A DNA stretch of 64,000 bases, taken from Rahnella bonaserana (GTDB taxonomy: Bacteria; Pseudomonadota; Gammaproteobacteria; Enterobacterales; Enterobacteriaceae). Position numbers and translations under genes: made by a program. Numbering within the stretch: the stretch's first letter is position 1; the number at the start of each line of letters is the position of its first letter. Shown here piece by piece: positions 9,401 to 19,391 of the stretch. The notes beneath the pieces are model-generated. The model did not search any database and was not told the origin of the DNA. It was given only the letters and a program-made list of their open reading frames with translations. The stretch lies in assembly GCF_019049675.1 (NCBI RefSeq), contig NZ_JAFMOW010000052.1:43311-107310 (forward strand). The letters run 5' to 3'.

Positions 9401-9882
9401 CAGCAGCAGAAATACACGTTTCGTTCAGGCAGCGGGGGAGTGCGATGATCCTGAGTATTATGGTGATGATGGGGTTAGGATTAATTGCCCTTAACTCGCT
9501 GCAACAGCAGCTTTCCGCCGGACTGGCGCTGACGTCCAATCAGCATCGTTATGTCATCGCCTGGGAAAACGCAGCATCAGCATTAGCCTGGGGTCTTCGC
9601 CAGTCGTGGAAAGAAAGCAGCGAACCTCTCTGGCAGTGCCGGGATATGGCCGCTGGCATCATCGCTTCAGGCACCGGCAAAGTGTGTATCCGGCCTTCAT
9701 TGCGCCAGGATATTTTTCTGCTTCGTGGTGAAGGAAGAATGGCAGAAGGCAATGAACCTGTTATGCAATATCAGCAGGTCATTATGAAAAAGCAGGCCAG
9801 CGGAGATGTAATTTTTTTACCACTAAAACAGGGATGGCTGGATTTTTGCCCTGAGGCTGATGAGCAGGTCTGCAATGAATAA
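9397..9882 (+). CDS. ygdB: Minor pseudopilin YgdB (PilX-like)
   Basis: A 161-residue protein with a basic leader, a Gly followed by SAMILSIMVMMGLGLIAL and a long N-terminal hydrophobic helix, in the slot where E. coli has ygdB. The usual Glu at +5 is missing, as is common in the PilX/GspK-like class that caps a minor-pilin complex. It overlaps ppdB by four bases and ppdC by a few bases. The role in pilus or pseudopilus initiation is inferred from family and operon. Confidence 0.8.
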   Translation: MTAAEIHVSFRQRGSAMILSIMVMMGLGLIALNSLQQQLSAGLALTSNQHRYVIAWENAASALAWGLRQSWKESSEPLWQCRDMAAGIIASGTGKVCIRPSLRQDIFLLRGEGRMAEGNEPVMQYQQVIMKKQASGDVIFLPLKQGWLDFCPEADEQVCNE

Positions 9883-10219
9883 AAGCTGTTCCGTTCAGCA
9901 AGGATTCAGCCTGACGGAGGCTTTGATTGCAATGTTATTGCTGTCAGTTTCGATTCTTGGACTCCTGAATTACTACCAGTCGCTTACCCATGGGTTTATG
10001 CAACAGTGGCAGGTTCAGCAGGCGTGGGCGAAAGCGCATTCTCAGCTTGAAGCCTGTTCCGTGACAGGAAAAGGCACAGAGCCTTTTACGGATGGTTGGG
10101 AATTTCTGCTTACTGGCCTTTCAGATGCACAATCCTGCACGTTAGTCAGTGCTGCGATTCAAACGCCAGCAAAATATCAGGCAATATTGCAGCGGCTTAT
10201 ATGCAATTTCAGCCCCTGA
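9875..10219 (+). CDS. ppdC: Prepilin-like protein PpdC
   Basis: A 114-residue minor pseudopilin with leader MNKSCSVQQG and cleavage site G|FSLTEALIAMLLLSVSILG, with Glu at +5. The ATG at 9875 overlaps the ygdB stop and is preceded by AGG; an ATG five codons upstream is an alternative. It is the last gene of the operon. In E. coli recC starts immediately after it; here the next gene is ptrA, about 300 bases on. Confidence 0.83.
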   Translation: MNKSCSVQQGFSLTEALIAMLLLSVSILGLLNYYQSLTHGFMQQWQVQQAWAKAHSQLEACSVTGKGTEPFTDGWEFLLTGLSDAQSCTLVSAAIQTPAKYQAILQRLICNFSP

Positions 10220-10521
10220 AACGGTGCCCGTTAGCGGCATAATGAAGGACAAAAATACCCTCAAGCTACTTGCAATGGTGAGCTAACAGCTTAGAGTGGT
10301 TTAACAGGGTGATTTTTCCCTAATGGGAACATTTGGCTTTATGGCTAAAACGTGACGGAACACAGGAAGAAAATCCCGATTGGATTTTTTTCACAACTAT
10401 CCTGTTTCTGCGGGGGCTGAACAGACTCATCTGCTCAAAACAGCTTGTTGAGGTTCATCTGTTGTTGAACCCTGTATTTATTGCCCGTGTGGCACGTTTA
10501 TTCGATTTAGGGAGTGTGGCA
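10220..10521. other. Non-coding remnant where recC normally lies
   Basis: This 302-base stretch separates ppdC from ptrA, the place where enterobacteria usually carry the 3.3-kb recC. I see no RecC domain. The ptrA frame stays open upstream to 10333, adding 63 codons with no signal-peptide logic; these include the segment EVHLLLNP, faintly like the EIHLLFTNP of E. coli RecC. That resemblance is short and may be chance. A string at 10255-10274 vaguely recalls the end of an ERIC element but is not convincing. A ptrA promoter must lie here if ptrA is not read from ppdA. Confidence 0.5.
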
Positions 10522-13407
10522 ATGTTAAAACAGGTTACCCGTATTTCCGGGTTACTGTTGTTGTTGACCTTTTGGGCCCCTGTTGTTTCAAGTGCAGCCG
10601 ACTGGCAGCCTTATCCACAAGCTATCAATAAAAGTCAGAACGACCCGCGTCAGTATCAGGCCATAAAACTGGCGAATGATATGACCGTTTTGCTGGTATC
10701 TGATCCTCAAGCTCCCAAGTCTCTCGCTGCACTGGCTATTCCTGTCGGATCTCTGGAAGATCCTGATTCTCAATTAGGCCTGGCTCACTACACCGAACAC
10801 ATGTTGCTGATGGGCTCAAAGAAATATCCTCAGCCGGAAAGTCTCTCTGAGTTTCTTAAAAAGCATGGCGGCAGCCATAACGGCAGCACGGCTTCTTACC
10901 GCACGGCCTTTTATCTTGAAGTCGAAAATGATGCCCTGCCCGGGGCAGTCGATCGCCTTTCCGATGCCATTGGCGAGCCCTTACTTGATCCTGCCAATGG
11001 CGACCGCGAGCGTAACGCTGTCAACGCTGAGCTGACGATGGCCCGTTCCCGTGACGGAATGCGCATGGCGCAGGTTCGCGCAGAGACATTGAATCCTGAG
11101 CATCCGGCCGCCCGTTTCGCCGGGGGTAATCTGGATACCCTGAAAGACAAACCCGGCAGCAAGCTGCATGATGAGCTGACGGCTTTTTATCACCGCTATT
11201 ATTCCGCTAACCTGATGGTCGGTGTGATTTACAGCAATAAGTCTTTGCCGGAACTGGCAGAGCTGGCCTCCAATTCCTTTGGTCAGATAGCCAATCATCA
11301 CGCGGTGGTTCCGCCGATCACGGTGCCCACTTTAACCGCCGAACAGAAAGGGGAATTCATCCATTTTGTTCCTGCACAGCCCCGCAAAGAATTACGCATT
11401 GAATTTGCTATTGATAACAACAGCGCAGATTTTCGCAGTAAAACAGATACCTATATCAGCTATCTGATTGGCAACCGCAGTCCGAATACACTTTCTGACT
11501 GGTTACAGAAACAAGGTTATGCCGATGGGATCAGCGCCGGTGCCGATCCGATGGTGAATCGTAATAAGGGTGTCTTCAATATCTCGGTTTCCCTTACGGA
11601 TAAGGGGCTCGCACAGCAAGACACCGTCATTGCCGCGGTATTCAGTTATCTCAATGAGATGCGCACAAAGGGTATTGATAAGCCCTATTTTGATGAAATT
11701 GCACACGTGATGGCGCTGGATTACCGCTATCCGGCATTAACGCGGGATATGGATTACGTTGAATGGCTGGTCGATACCATGCTGCGCGTCCCGGTTGAGC
11801 ACGTCCTCGATTCGCCTTATCTGACAGATCAATACGATCCTAAAGCCATTGAATCCCGTCTTGATGAGATGACGCCGCAAAATGCGCGCTATTGGATAAT
11901 CAGCCCAAATGAGCCGCACAATAAAATTGCTTACTTTGTGAATGCGCCCTATGAGGTCGATAAAGTACCGCCTCAGACCTATGAACAATGGAAAACCATC
12001 GCGCAACGTATTTCGTTATCACTGCCGGCACTGAATCCTTATATCCCGGAGTCACTCGCGCTGGTGACCAAAGATTCTAAAGCGACCCGGCCTGAACTGC
12101 TGGTACAAGATAAAGGTTTGCGGGTGTTCTACATGCCCAGCAGATACTTTGCAGACGAGCCAAAAGCCAATGTGACCGTTTCTTTCCGCAACGATCAGGC
12201 GCTCAGCACGGCTAAAAATCAGGTGCTGTATGGCCTGACGGATTATCTGACCGGCGTAGCGTTCGATCAGCTGAGCTATCAGGCGTCCATTGGTGGGATC
12301 ACTTTCGGGACTTCTCCGGACAATGGCCTGCAATTTACGGCCACAGGTTTTACCGAGTGTTTGCCCGATTTACTGGCGGCGCTGGTAGACAACTATCCGG
12401 ATTTCAAACCGACTCAGGAACAACTGGATCAGGCGAAATCGTGGTATCTCGAACGCCTGGCTTCAGCGGATAAAGGAAAAGCGTTTGAACTTGCGTTGCA
12501 ACCTGTTCAACTGCTTTCCCGCGTGCCTTATACCGAGCGCAGCGAACGAGAAAAACTGGTTTCCGCCATCACCCTGGAAGACGTGAACGCTTATCGTGAA
12601 CAACTGGCGCATCATGCCGCCGTGGAAGTAATGGTTGTCGGTAATATGACGGCCGGTCAGGTTAAAGCCATGTCGCAACAGATCATGCAAAAGCTTGGTT
12701 CGCATGGTGACAAATGGTGGCGTGGCGAGCAGGCGCAGGTAACTGAGCCGGTTAAAGCTAATATCCAGCGTGTCGGTACCAGTTCGGACTCCGCGCTGGC
12801 TGCCGTTTATGTGCCGACAGGCTACGATGAAGTCCAGAGTATGGGATACAGCGCGCTGCTCGGGCAGATTATTCAGCCCTGGTTCTACAGCCAGCTGCGT
12901 ACTCAGGAGCAACTGGGATACGCTGTATTTGCTTTCCCTATTCCTGTCGGAAAACAGTGGGGTATCGGTTTCCTGCTGCAAAGTAACAGTAAGCAGCCGG
13001 ACTATCTGTATCAGCGCTATCTGGCATTTTATCCGCAGGCCGAAAAACGTCTGCGTGAAATGAAAGATGCGGAATTCCTGCAGTACAAGCAGGGACTGGT
13101 CAATGAAATGCAGCAGAATCCACAAACCCTGGACGAGGAAGCCGACAGGTTCGGTAATGATTTCAGTCGCGGAAATTCGCAATTTGATACCCGGACGAAT
13201 GTCATCCGCGTGATTGCCGGTCTGACACAAACCCAGCTGGCGGATTACTTCCGGAAAGCGGTGATCAAGCAGGATGGGCTGGCGATGTTGTCTCAGGTTT
13301 CGGGCAATGACAGTAAAACACCGCAATACGCCGCACCGGAAGGCTTTAAAACCTGGCCAGATACGTCGGCATTGCAGAAGACGCTGGAACCCAAATCTGC
13401 TGAATGA
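10522..13407 (+). CDS. ptrA: Pitrilysin (protease III)
   Basis: A periplasmic zinc metalloprotease of the insulinase (M16) family that degrades small polypeptides. The 961 residues match E. coli Ptr. The start at 10522, after GGGAG, gives a good signal peptide (KQVTRISGLLLLLTFWAP ending near SSA-A). The inverted zinc motif HYTEH is at residues 89-93, and the downstream AVNAELTMARSRDGMR supplies the third ligand. PtrA is normally embedded in the recC-ptrA-recB-recD locus; here it stands alone with the rec genes missing on both sides. It is convergent with argA. Confidence 0.95.
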   Translation: MLKQVTRISGLLLLLTFWAPVVSSAADWQPYPQAINKSQNDPRQYQAIKLANDMTVLLVSDPQAPKSLAALAIPVGSLEDPDSQLGLAHYTEHMLLMGSKKYPQPESLSEFLKKHGGSHNGSTASYRTAFYLEVENDALPGAVDRLSDAIGEPLLDPANGDRERNAVNAELTMARSRDGMRMAQVRAETLNPEHPAARFAGGNLDTLKDKPGSKLHDELTAFYHRYYSANLMVGVIYSNKSLPELAELASNSFGQIANHHAVVPPITVPTLTAEQKGEFIHFVPAQPRKELRIEFAIDNNSADFRSKTDTYISYLIGNRSPNTLSDWLQKQGYADGISAGADPMVNRNKGVFNISVSLTDKGLAQQDTVIAAVFSYLNEMRTKGIDKPYFDEIAHVMALDYRYPALTRDMDYVEWLVDTMLRVPVEHVLDSPYLTDQYDPKAIESRLDEMTPQNARYWIISPNEPHNKIAYFVNAPYEVDKVPPQTYEQWKTIAQRISLSLPALNPYIPESLALVTKDSKATRPELLVQDKGLRVFYMPSRYFADEPKANVTVSFRNDQALSTAKNQVLYGLTDYLTGVAFDQLSYQASIGGITFGTSPDNGLQFTATGFTECLPDLLAALVDNYPDFKPTQEQLDQAKSWYLERLASADKGKAFELALQPVQLLSRVPYTERSEREKLVSAITLEDVNAYREQLAHHAAVEVMVVGNMTAGQVKAMSQQIMQKLGSHGDKWWRGEQAQVTEPVKANIQRVGTSSDSALAAVYVPTGYDEVQSMGYSALLGQIIQPWFYSQLRTQEQLGYAVFAFPIPVGKQWGIGFLLQSNSKQPDYLYQRYLAFYPQAEKRLREMKDAEFLQYKQGLVNEMQQNPQTLDEEADRFGNDFSRGNSQFDTRTNVIRVIAGLTQTQLADYFRKAVIKQDGLAMLSQVSGNDSKTPQYAAPEGFKTWPDTSALQKTLEPKSAE

Positions 13408-13428
13408 CTTTGCAGGAACCAGCAGAAA

Positions 13429-13460
13429 ATCAAAAAGGACGCTTATGCGTCCTTTTGATT
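13429..13460. terminator. Bidirectional terminator between ptrA and argA
   Basis: An AAAAGGACGC/GCGTCCTTTT stem with a TTAT loop sits within the 81-base gap between the two convergent genes. This gap is where recB and recD (about 5.4 kb) lie in E. coli. Confidence 0.82.
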
Positions 13461-13488
13461 TCTACAATTCACCGTTCAGAACGTAAGG

Positions 13489-14814
13489 TTACAGCTCAGA
13501 AATCAGGATTTTTGAACGGCGCTGATAGTTGTACAGTTCCTGTTTCTGAATCGGCAGCACATCGACCTCTGCCGGTTTAAAACCACGCTCCTGGAACCAG
13601 TGAATGCTGCGCGTTGTCAGGACAAACAGCCGGTTTAGCCCCATCATTTTTGCCTGACTGGCAACACGCTGCAGCAGCATCTCACCCCGTGAAGAACTGC
13701 GATAATCCGGGTGAACGGCAACGCAGGCCATTTCGCCAATGCCTTCATCATGGAAAGGATAGAGCGCGGCGCAGGCGATGGTCAGATTATCCCGTTCGAT
13801 AATCGTGAATTTATCGATTTCCATTTCCAGCTGTTCGCGGGAACGGCGCACCAGAATGCCCTGTTGCTCCAGAGGGCGGATCAATTCAAGGATACCGCCG
13901 ATATCGTTAATCGTGGCGCGGCGAACCTGTTCAGCGCTCTCCATGACGATTTGCGTACCGATGCCATCGCGGGAGAACAACTCCTGAACCAGCGCACCAT
14001 CTTCCTGATAACTGATCAGGTGGCTGCGACGAACGCCGCTGCGGCAGGCTTTCACCGCACCCCGCAGGAAACGCACCGTACCGGAAAGATAATCGCCACT
14101 GGATTCCATCTGATCAATTCGTTCCTGCGCATCATTTGGGAACAATTCGGAAATGATATTACCTTCCTCATTAATGACCCCTTGCGAAGAACAGAAACCG
14201 ATCATTTTCTCGGCTTTAAGCTTAATTGCCAGCTGCGTCGCGACCTCTTCTGATGTCAGGTTAAAGCTTTCGCCGGTGACGGAAACCGCCACCGGACCGA
14301 GCAGCACGATAGCGTTGCTGTCGAGCTGACGATGAATAGCTTCTTCATCAATACGGCGGATACGGCCGCTGTGGCAGTAATCGATACCGTCATCCACACC
14401 CAGCGGCTGCGCGATAATAAAGTTGCCGCTCACCACATTGATGTGCGCACCCTGCAGTGGCGTATTATTCAGGCTCATTGAGAGCCGGGCGGTGATATCA
14501 AGCTGTAAAAGGCCAGCAGCCTGCTTAACCAGTTCCAGTGAACGGGCGTCGGTGACGCGAATATTTTTATGGTAAATCGGTTCGTAATTGTGCTCAGAAA
14601 GGTTTGCATCAATCTGCGGACGGGCGCCATAAACGACCACCAGACGAATGCCTAAGCTATGTAACAGCCCGATATCATTGACAATATTACTGAAGTTCTC
14701 ATGTTCAATGGCTTCACCTCCGAGCATGACAACGAATGTTTTGCCACGGTGAGCATTGATATAGGGAACTGAGTGGCGAAATCCCTGAACCAGTTCAGTA
14801 CTACGTTCCTTCAC
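13489..14814 (-). CDS. argA: N-acetylglutamate synthase
   Basis: Catalyses the first step of arginine synthesis: acetyl-CoA plus glutamate gives N-acetylglutamate, with feedback inhibition by arginine. The 441-residue protein has an amino-acid-kinase-like domain (about residues 25-280, with [15 protein letters not shown] and [10 protein letters not shown]) that binds arginine, then a GNAT acetyltransferase domain (about 295-436, with [20 protein letters not shown]). Translation begins at GTG after GAGGTTTT. Two tandem ARG boxes lie just upstream, so repression by ArgR is expected. Confidence 0.96.
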   Translation of the reverse strand: MKERSTELVQGFRHSVPYINAHRGKTFVVMLGGEAIEHENFSNIVNDIGLLHSLGIRLVVVYGARPQIDANLSEHNYEPIYHKNIRVTDARSLELVKQAAGLLQLDITARLSMSLNNTPLQGAHINVVSGNFIIAQPLGVDDGIDYCHSGRIRRIDEEAIHRQLDSNAIVLLGPVAVSVTGESFNLTSEEVATQLAIKLKAEKMIGFCSSQGVINEEGNIISELFPNDAQERIDQMESSGDYLSGTVRFLRGAVKACRSGVRRSHLISYQEDGALVQELFSRDGIGTQIVMESAEQVRRATINDIGGILELIRPLEQQGILVRRSREQLEMEIDKFTIIERDNLTIACAALYPFHDEGIGEMACVAVHPDYRSSSRGEMLLQRVASQAKMMGLNRLFVLTTRSIHWFQERGFKPAEVDVLPIQKQELYNYQRRSKILISEL

Positions 14815-14826
14815 GGCAAAACCTCG

Positions 14827-14865
14827 TTTGAATTTTTATTCGTAATTTCTGTATTTTTATTCTTT
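14827..14865 (-). promoter_or_regulatory. Tandem ArgR boxes upstream of argA
   Basis: Two 18-bp ARG boxes, GAAT-TTTT-ATTC centred at 14835 and GTAT-TTTT-ATTC centred at 14856, are separated by three base pairs, the spacing at which one ArgR hexamer binds. They begin 12 bases upstream of the argA start codon. Confidence 0.82.
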
Positions 14866-15042
14866 TGGGGCTGTGTGGCAAGTAAGAAATCTCTGTTTTT
14901 GAATTAACACTGATTACATACAGGCAACAAATTGATAAATCGAATAAATGTTAAGGAATGACATGCGGGATTCGATTCGCTAGAATTCGCAAAATGATTT
15001 TTTTATCACCTGTTTTTTACTTTTAGATACTTTTGAGACTGC

Positions 15043-16293
15043 ATGACTGACGATAATCACAATCCCGGACGACGACGCCTTCTTCAAACCGTAGCTGCCT
15101 CCTGGATGCTAAGTGTGAGTAAAGTAGGTTTTGCCGCCAGCTCACAGGTTATCGCGGTACGCATCTGGCCTTCCTCGACGTATACCCGCATCACTCTTGA
15201 ATCCAGCACTCCCCTAAAATATAAGCAGTTCCTGCTCAGTTCCCCGCCGCGAGTGGTTATTGATATTGAGGGCGTCCACCTGAACAGCGTGCTTAAAGGC
15301 ATTGGCGAGAAAGTTCAGCAAAGCGACCCTTATATCCGTCAGGCGCGGGTAGGGCAGTTCGATACCAAAACGGTTCGCATGGTGCTGGAACTCAAGCGTG
15401 CCATCAGTCCGCATGTCTTTACGCTCAAACCGGTGGCGGAGTTTCATAACCGTCTGGTTGTCGACCTTTATCCGCAAGAAGGGGAAGTCAATGTTCAGGA
15501 CGATCCTCTGCTGGCATTACTTGAAGATTACAACCGCGGGGATGTCGCAAGAACCTTGCCGCCGGAAACGAAGAAAGACGGGCAGGCGGGGCGAAGCAGG
15601 CCACTGGTGATCATGCTTGATCCCGGCCATGGTGGTGAAGACCCCGGGGCTATCGGCAAATACAAAACCCGCGAGAAAGATGTCGTGTTGCAGATTGGCC
15701 GCAGATTGCAGAAACTGATCGCGCGTGAACCCAATATGAAAGCACACATGACCCGCAATGAGGACGTATTTATTCCGCTGAAAGTCCGCGTGGCAAAGGC
15801 GCGAAAGCTAAGGGCAGATCTCTTTATCTCTATCCATGCGGATGCGTTTACCAGCCGTGCAGCCAAAGGATCGTCGGTATTTGCGTTATCAACGAAAGGC
15901 GCCACCAGTTCTGCCGCACGTTTTCTGGCACAAAGCCAGAATGAATCGGATCTGATAGGCGGCGTCAGCAAAAGCGGTGACCGCTATCTCGATCATACGA
16001 TGTTTGATCTGGTTCAGACGGCGACCATCAGCGACAGCCTGAAATTCGGTAAAGAAGTTTTGACGCGCATGGGCAAAATTAATCATCTGCACAAAAACAA
16101 AGTCGATCAGGCAGGATTCGCCGTTCTTAAAGCGCCGGATATACCTTCGATTCTGGTCGAGACTGCCTTTATCAGTAATATCAATGAAGAGAAAAAGCTC
16201 CGGACTGCGCATTTTCAGCAGCAGGTAGCGGAGTCCATTCTGGCCGGGATCAAGGCGTATTTTGCTCAGGGTGGGATGTCGGCGAAAGGATGA
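15043..16293 (+). CDS. amiC: N-acetylmuramoyl-L-alanine amidase AmiC
   Basis: A periplasmic septal amidase that cleaves peptidoglycan stem peptides during daughter-cell separation, activated by NlpD. The 416 residues contain a twin-arginine signal ([15 protein letters not shown]), an AMIN domain (about 40-150) that targets the septum, and a zinc amidase_3 domain (about 190-405) with [36 protein letters not shown] and [12 protein letters not shown]. It is divergent from argA. The following tRNA cluster is on the other strand. Confidence 0.96.
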   Translation: MTDDNHNPGRRRLLQTVAASWMLSVSKVGFAASSQVIAVRIWPSSTYTRITLESSTPLKYKQFLLSSPPRVVIDIEGVHLNSVLKGIGEKVQQSDPYIRQARVGQFDTKTVRMVLELKRAISPHVFTLKPVAEFHNRLVVDLYPQEGEVNVQDDPLLALLEDYNRGDVARTLPPETKKDGQAGRSRPLVIMLDPGHGGEDPGAIGKYKTREKDVVLQIGRRLQKLIAREPNMKAHMTRNEDVFIPLKVRVAKARKLRADLFISIHADAFTSRAAKGSSVFALSTKGATSSAARFLAQSQNESDLIGGVSKSGDRYLDHTMFDLVQTATISDSLKFGKEVLTRMGKINHLHKNKVDQAGFAVLKAPDIPSILVETAFISNINEEKKLRTAHFQQQVAESILAGIKAYFAQGGMSAKG

Positions 16294-16344
16294 TTCTGGT
16301 ATGGGGCGGGAAGTTCATTCCCGCATTTCGCCGGAATTCAGATA

Positions 16345-16367
16345 CAAAAAAACACCCGTTAAGGTGT
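16345..16367 (-). terminator. Terminator of the tRNA-fMet operon
   Basis: On the minus strand an ACACC/GGTGT hairpin is followed by seven T residues, 35 bases past the last tRNA gene. Confidence 0.8.
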
Positions 16368-16401
16368 CTGATGTTTTACTGTGCTGCTTGTGTTTAGTAG
16401 T

Positions 16402-16478
<77 letters not shown>

Positions 16479-16551
16479 TCCGTCACTACTTGGTACTGCT
16501 TTACTTCATCACATTATCCGAACTGAGCATCTTCATACTTCAGTCTCGAAT

Positions 16552-16628
<77 letters not shown>

Positions 16629-16690
16629 TCCGTATACTGCTTTACTTCATCGTACAATTCAACTGAGCATTTAATGCATCGAAATCGAAT

Positions 16691-16767
<77 letters not shown>

Positions 16768-16781
16768 TCCGATGGAGGCGA

Positions 16782-16809
16782 ACTATACTCCCCATGAGAT
16801 TTCGTGCAA
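16782..16809 (-). promoter_or_regulatory. Promoter of the tRNA-fMet operon
   Basis: On the minus strand TTGCAC and TATAGT are separated by 16 bases, followed by a GC-rich discriminator (TCGCCTCC), the pattern of stringently controlled stable-RNA promoters. Confidence 0.8.
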
Positions 16810-16987
16810 CCCTTTTTTGAATTTATTCAAATAAAGCACTTAGTTGCTGACTTTTTATCCATAAAATGGCCATTTGAGACGCAATTTGGTTCAGTACACT
16901 TTTTTCGACTGGGGCAATTCCTTTCTGACAGGTCGTTTGTTATCGTTTCGCCAGTCATTTCCCTGAATGTAAGAGAGCGCAGCAATA

Positions 16988-18100
16988 ATGAAAGGACGTT
17001 GGAGTAAATATCTGCTGGGTGGTCTGGTGATAGCGGTTCTGGCGGGGTGTTCATCGCGACCGACCGACCGTGGCCAGCAGTATAAAGATGGTCGTCTGGA
17101 TAATGCGCTTGAATACGTGAATGAGCCGAATGCGACAGGCAAACCGGTGAATGCGCTGGATTACTCCAATCAGGTTGCCGCAGTCCAGATTGCCTCTTCT
17201 TCTTTATATGGTCGTAATAACACGACGTTTCAGGCTGTCGAACAATGGTTACGTTCGGGCGCGGATACCCGCAATCTGAGCCAGTACGGCATCAGTGCGT
17301 ATCAGATGGAAGGCGCCGACAATTTTGGTAACGTCCAGCTGACCGGTTATTACACGCCGGTGGTGCAGGCGCGCTATACCCGTCAGGGCGAATTCCAGTA
17401 TCCGCTGTACCGTATGCCGCCAAAACGTGGCCGTCTGCCCGATCGCGCGTCGATTTATTCCGGTGCGCTGAGCGATAACTACGTGATTGCCTGGACGAAT
17501 TCCCTGATGGATAACTTCATGATGGAAGTGCAGGGCAGCGGCTATGTCGATTATGGCGATGGCCGACCGTTCATGTTCTTTGGTTATGCAGGCAAAAATG
17601 GCCATGCTTACCGCAGTATTGGCAAAGTGTTGATCGACCGTGGTGAAGTGGCGCGTGAAAACATGTCGATGCAGGCTATCCGTCAGTGGGCCGATACGCA
17701 CAGCGCGGCAGAAGTCCGTGAACTGCTGGAACAAAACCCGTCATTCGTGTTCTTTAAACCTGAACCGTTCGCCCCGGTTCGCGGTGCCAGCGGTGTTCCG
17801 CTGATTGCCAAAGCGTCGGTAGCGTCTGACCGTTCGCTGATCCCGGCCGGTACAACCTTGCTGGCTGAAGTGCCCGAGCTCAACGATAAAGGTAAGTTTA
17901 CCGGTAAATATCATATGCGTCTGATGGTAGCGCTGGATGTTGGCGGGGCGATTAAAGGACAACATTTCGATATGTATCAGGGGATTGGGCCTGATGCAGG
18001 ACATTCTGCAGGATATTATAATCACTACGGACGCGTCTGGGTGTTAAAATCAGCGCAGAACGGCAAACCGTTGTTCACGGCCTACGCGCCCTCTCACTAG
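16988..18100 (+). CDS. mltA: Membrane-bound lytic transglycosylase A
   Basis: An outer-membrane lipoprotein that cleaves the MurNAc-GlcNAc bond of peptidoglycan, leaving 1,6-anhydro-muropeptides. The 370 residues begin with a signal ending in VLAGC (lipidated Cys21). The MltA domain (GYYTPVVQARYT, MEVQGSGYVDYGDG) is followed by the 3D domain with its conserved aspartates near the C-terminus (LMVALDVGGAIKGQHFDMY). Position between the initiator tRNAs and tcdA is as in E. coli. Confidence 0.95.
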   Translation: MKGRWSKYLLGGLVIAVLAGCSSRPTDRGQQYKDGRLDNALEYVNEPNATGKPVNALDYSNQVAAVQIASSSLYGRNNTTFQAVEQWLRSGADTRNLSQYGISAYQMEGADNFGNVQLTGYYTPVVQARYTRQGEFQYPLYRMPPKRGRLPDRASIYSGALSDNYVIAWTNSLMDNFMMEVQGSGYVDYGDGRPFMFFGYAGKNGHAYRSIGKVLIDRGEVARENMSMQAIRQWADTHSAAEVRELLEQNPSFVFFKPEPFAPVRGASGVPLIAKASVASDRSLIPAGTTLLAEVPELNDKGKFTGKYHMRLMVALDVGGAIKGQHFDMYQGIGPDAGHSAGYYNHYGRVWVLKSAQNGKPLFTAYAPSH

Positions 18101-18133
18101 ATTTCGATATAACGCACTGAGGTTTATCTTTTC

Positions 18134-18949
18134 ATGACAGCTACATATTCCGACGCTTACCAGCAACGTTTTGGCGGAACTGCCCGGCTTTATGGTCAGC
18201 AATCGCTGGAGTTGTTCTCGCAGGCGCATGTCTGCGTAATTGGTATCGGCGGAGTGGGTTCATGGGCGGCGGAAGCGCTGGCGCGAACCGGCATTGGTGC
18301 GATAACGCTGATTGATATGGATGACGTCTGCGTGACCAACACCAATCGTCAGATTCATGCGCTGCGTGAAAATGTCGGGCAGGCGAAAACAGAAATCATG
18401 GCACAGCGCATTCTGGCGATTAATCCGGAGTGCAAGGTGACGTGTATAGACGATTTTATTACGCCGGATAACGTCGCAGAGATGCTCAACCAGGGTTTCA
18501 GCTACGTGATTGATGCTATTGACAGCGTACGGCCTAAAGCGGCGCTGCTGGCTTATTGCCGTCGTTATAAGATCCCGGTGGTAACGACAGGCGGTGCGGG
18601 CGGACAAATCGATCCAACCCAAATCGCTGTCGTGGATCTGGCGAAAACCATTCAGGATCCGCTGGCGGCAAAACTGCGTGAACGTCTGAAAAATGATTTC
18701 AATGTGGTGAAAAATAGCAAAGGTAAGCTCGGGATTGACTGTGTATTTTCCAGCGAACCGTTAATGTATCCGCAGGCTGATGGTTCTGTGTGTGCTTCAA
18801 GAGCCACGGCAGAAGGGCCGAAGCGGATGGATTGTGCTTCCGGTTTTGGTGCGGCGACGATGGTGACCGCGACGTTTGGTTTTGTCGCGGTGTCTCATGT
18901 GCTGAAGAAAATGATGGCGAAAGCACAGCGTCAGGCTCAGGCCGCCTGA
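18134..18949 (+). CDS. tcdA: tRNA threonylcarbamoyladenosine dehydratase TcdA
   Basis: An E1-like ATP-dependent enzyme that dehydrates t6A37 of tRNA to the cyclic ct6A form. The 271-residue protein has the nucleotide-binding [33 protein letters not shown] and [14 protein letters not shown] segments of the ThiF/MoeB family. It converges with csdE-csdA, overlapping csdE by 13 bases. CsdA and CsdE supply sulphur transfer that TcdA needs in E. coli, so the three genes form a functional module although tcdA is on the other strand. Confidence 0.95.
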   Translation: MTATYSDAYQQRFGGTARLYGQQSLELFSQAHVCVIGIGGVGSWAAEALARTGIGAITLIDMDDVCVTNTNRQIHALRENVGQAKTEIMAQRILAINPECKVTCIDDFITPDNVAEMLNQGFSYVIDAIDSVRPKAALLAYCRRYKIPVVTTGGAGGQIDPTQIAVVDLAKTIQDPLAAKLRERLKNDFNVVKNSKGKLGIDCVFSSEPLMYPQADGSVCASRATAEGPKRMDCASGFGAATMVTATFGFVAVSHVLKKMMAKAQRQAQAA

Positions 18950-19371
18950 CGGGCAAGCGCGATTACGCCTTCTGCCAGCGCATTAAGGCCGCTTGCGCGG
19001 CTGGTGCTGAGCTGCTCACGCAATCCTAATACATCAAACAACGCCAGCGGATCCCGGTTTAAGATCTCGTCTGGCGTTTTGCCTTCTACGGCAGTCAGCA
19101 ATACAGCCAGCAAACCTTTCACGATTCGGCCTTCACTGTCGCCATAAAAATGCATCGTCCCGTTATCTGCTTTTTCCGCGCCCAGCCAGACCCGGTTTTC
19201 ACATCCGGATAGCTCATTTTCAGGTGTTTTCAGCGTAATATCCAGCGGTGGTAAGGATTTTGCGAGCAGGATTAACTGACGGTAGCGGTCTTCCCACTGA
19301 CGAAATGACGCAAATTTTTCGGTCAGTGAGGCTTCAGTGATCTCATGGCCGAAAGGATGTGGCGCTGACAT
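18937..19371 (-). CDS. csdE: Sulfur acceptor protein CsdE
   Basis: A SufE-family acceptor of 144 residues that takes persulphide sulphur from CsdA on its cysteine in the [12 protein letters not shown] loop (Cys57 with this start). The ATG at 19371 is five bases after GGGGA; a TTG four codons upstream would lengthen it slightly. It follows csdA by 20 bases in the same operon. Confidence 0.93.
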   Translation of the reverse strand: MSAPHPFGHEITEASLTEKFASFRQWEDRYRQLILLAKSLPPLDITLKTPENELSGCENRVWLGAEKADNGTMHFYGDSEGRIVKGLLAVLLTAVEGKTPDEILNRDPLALFDVLGLREQLSTSRASGLNALAEGVIALARQAA

Positions 19372-19391
19372 GGTATTCCCCAAACAATGAA

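Noticed and set aside
10255..10274. Possible ERIC fragment at the missing recC site
   Set aside because: Only a loose resemblance to the ERIC end, and the conserved ERIC core is not present.
12463..13326. Antisense frame of 287 codons inside ptrA
   Set aside because: No conserved motif, and the coding strand is clearly ptrA.
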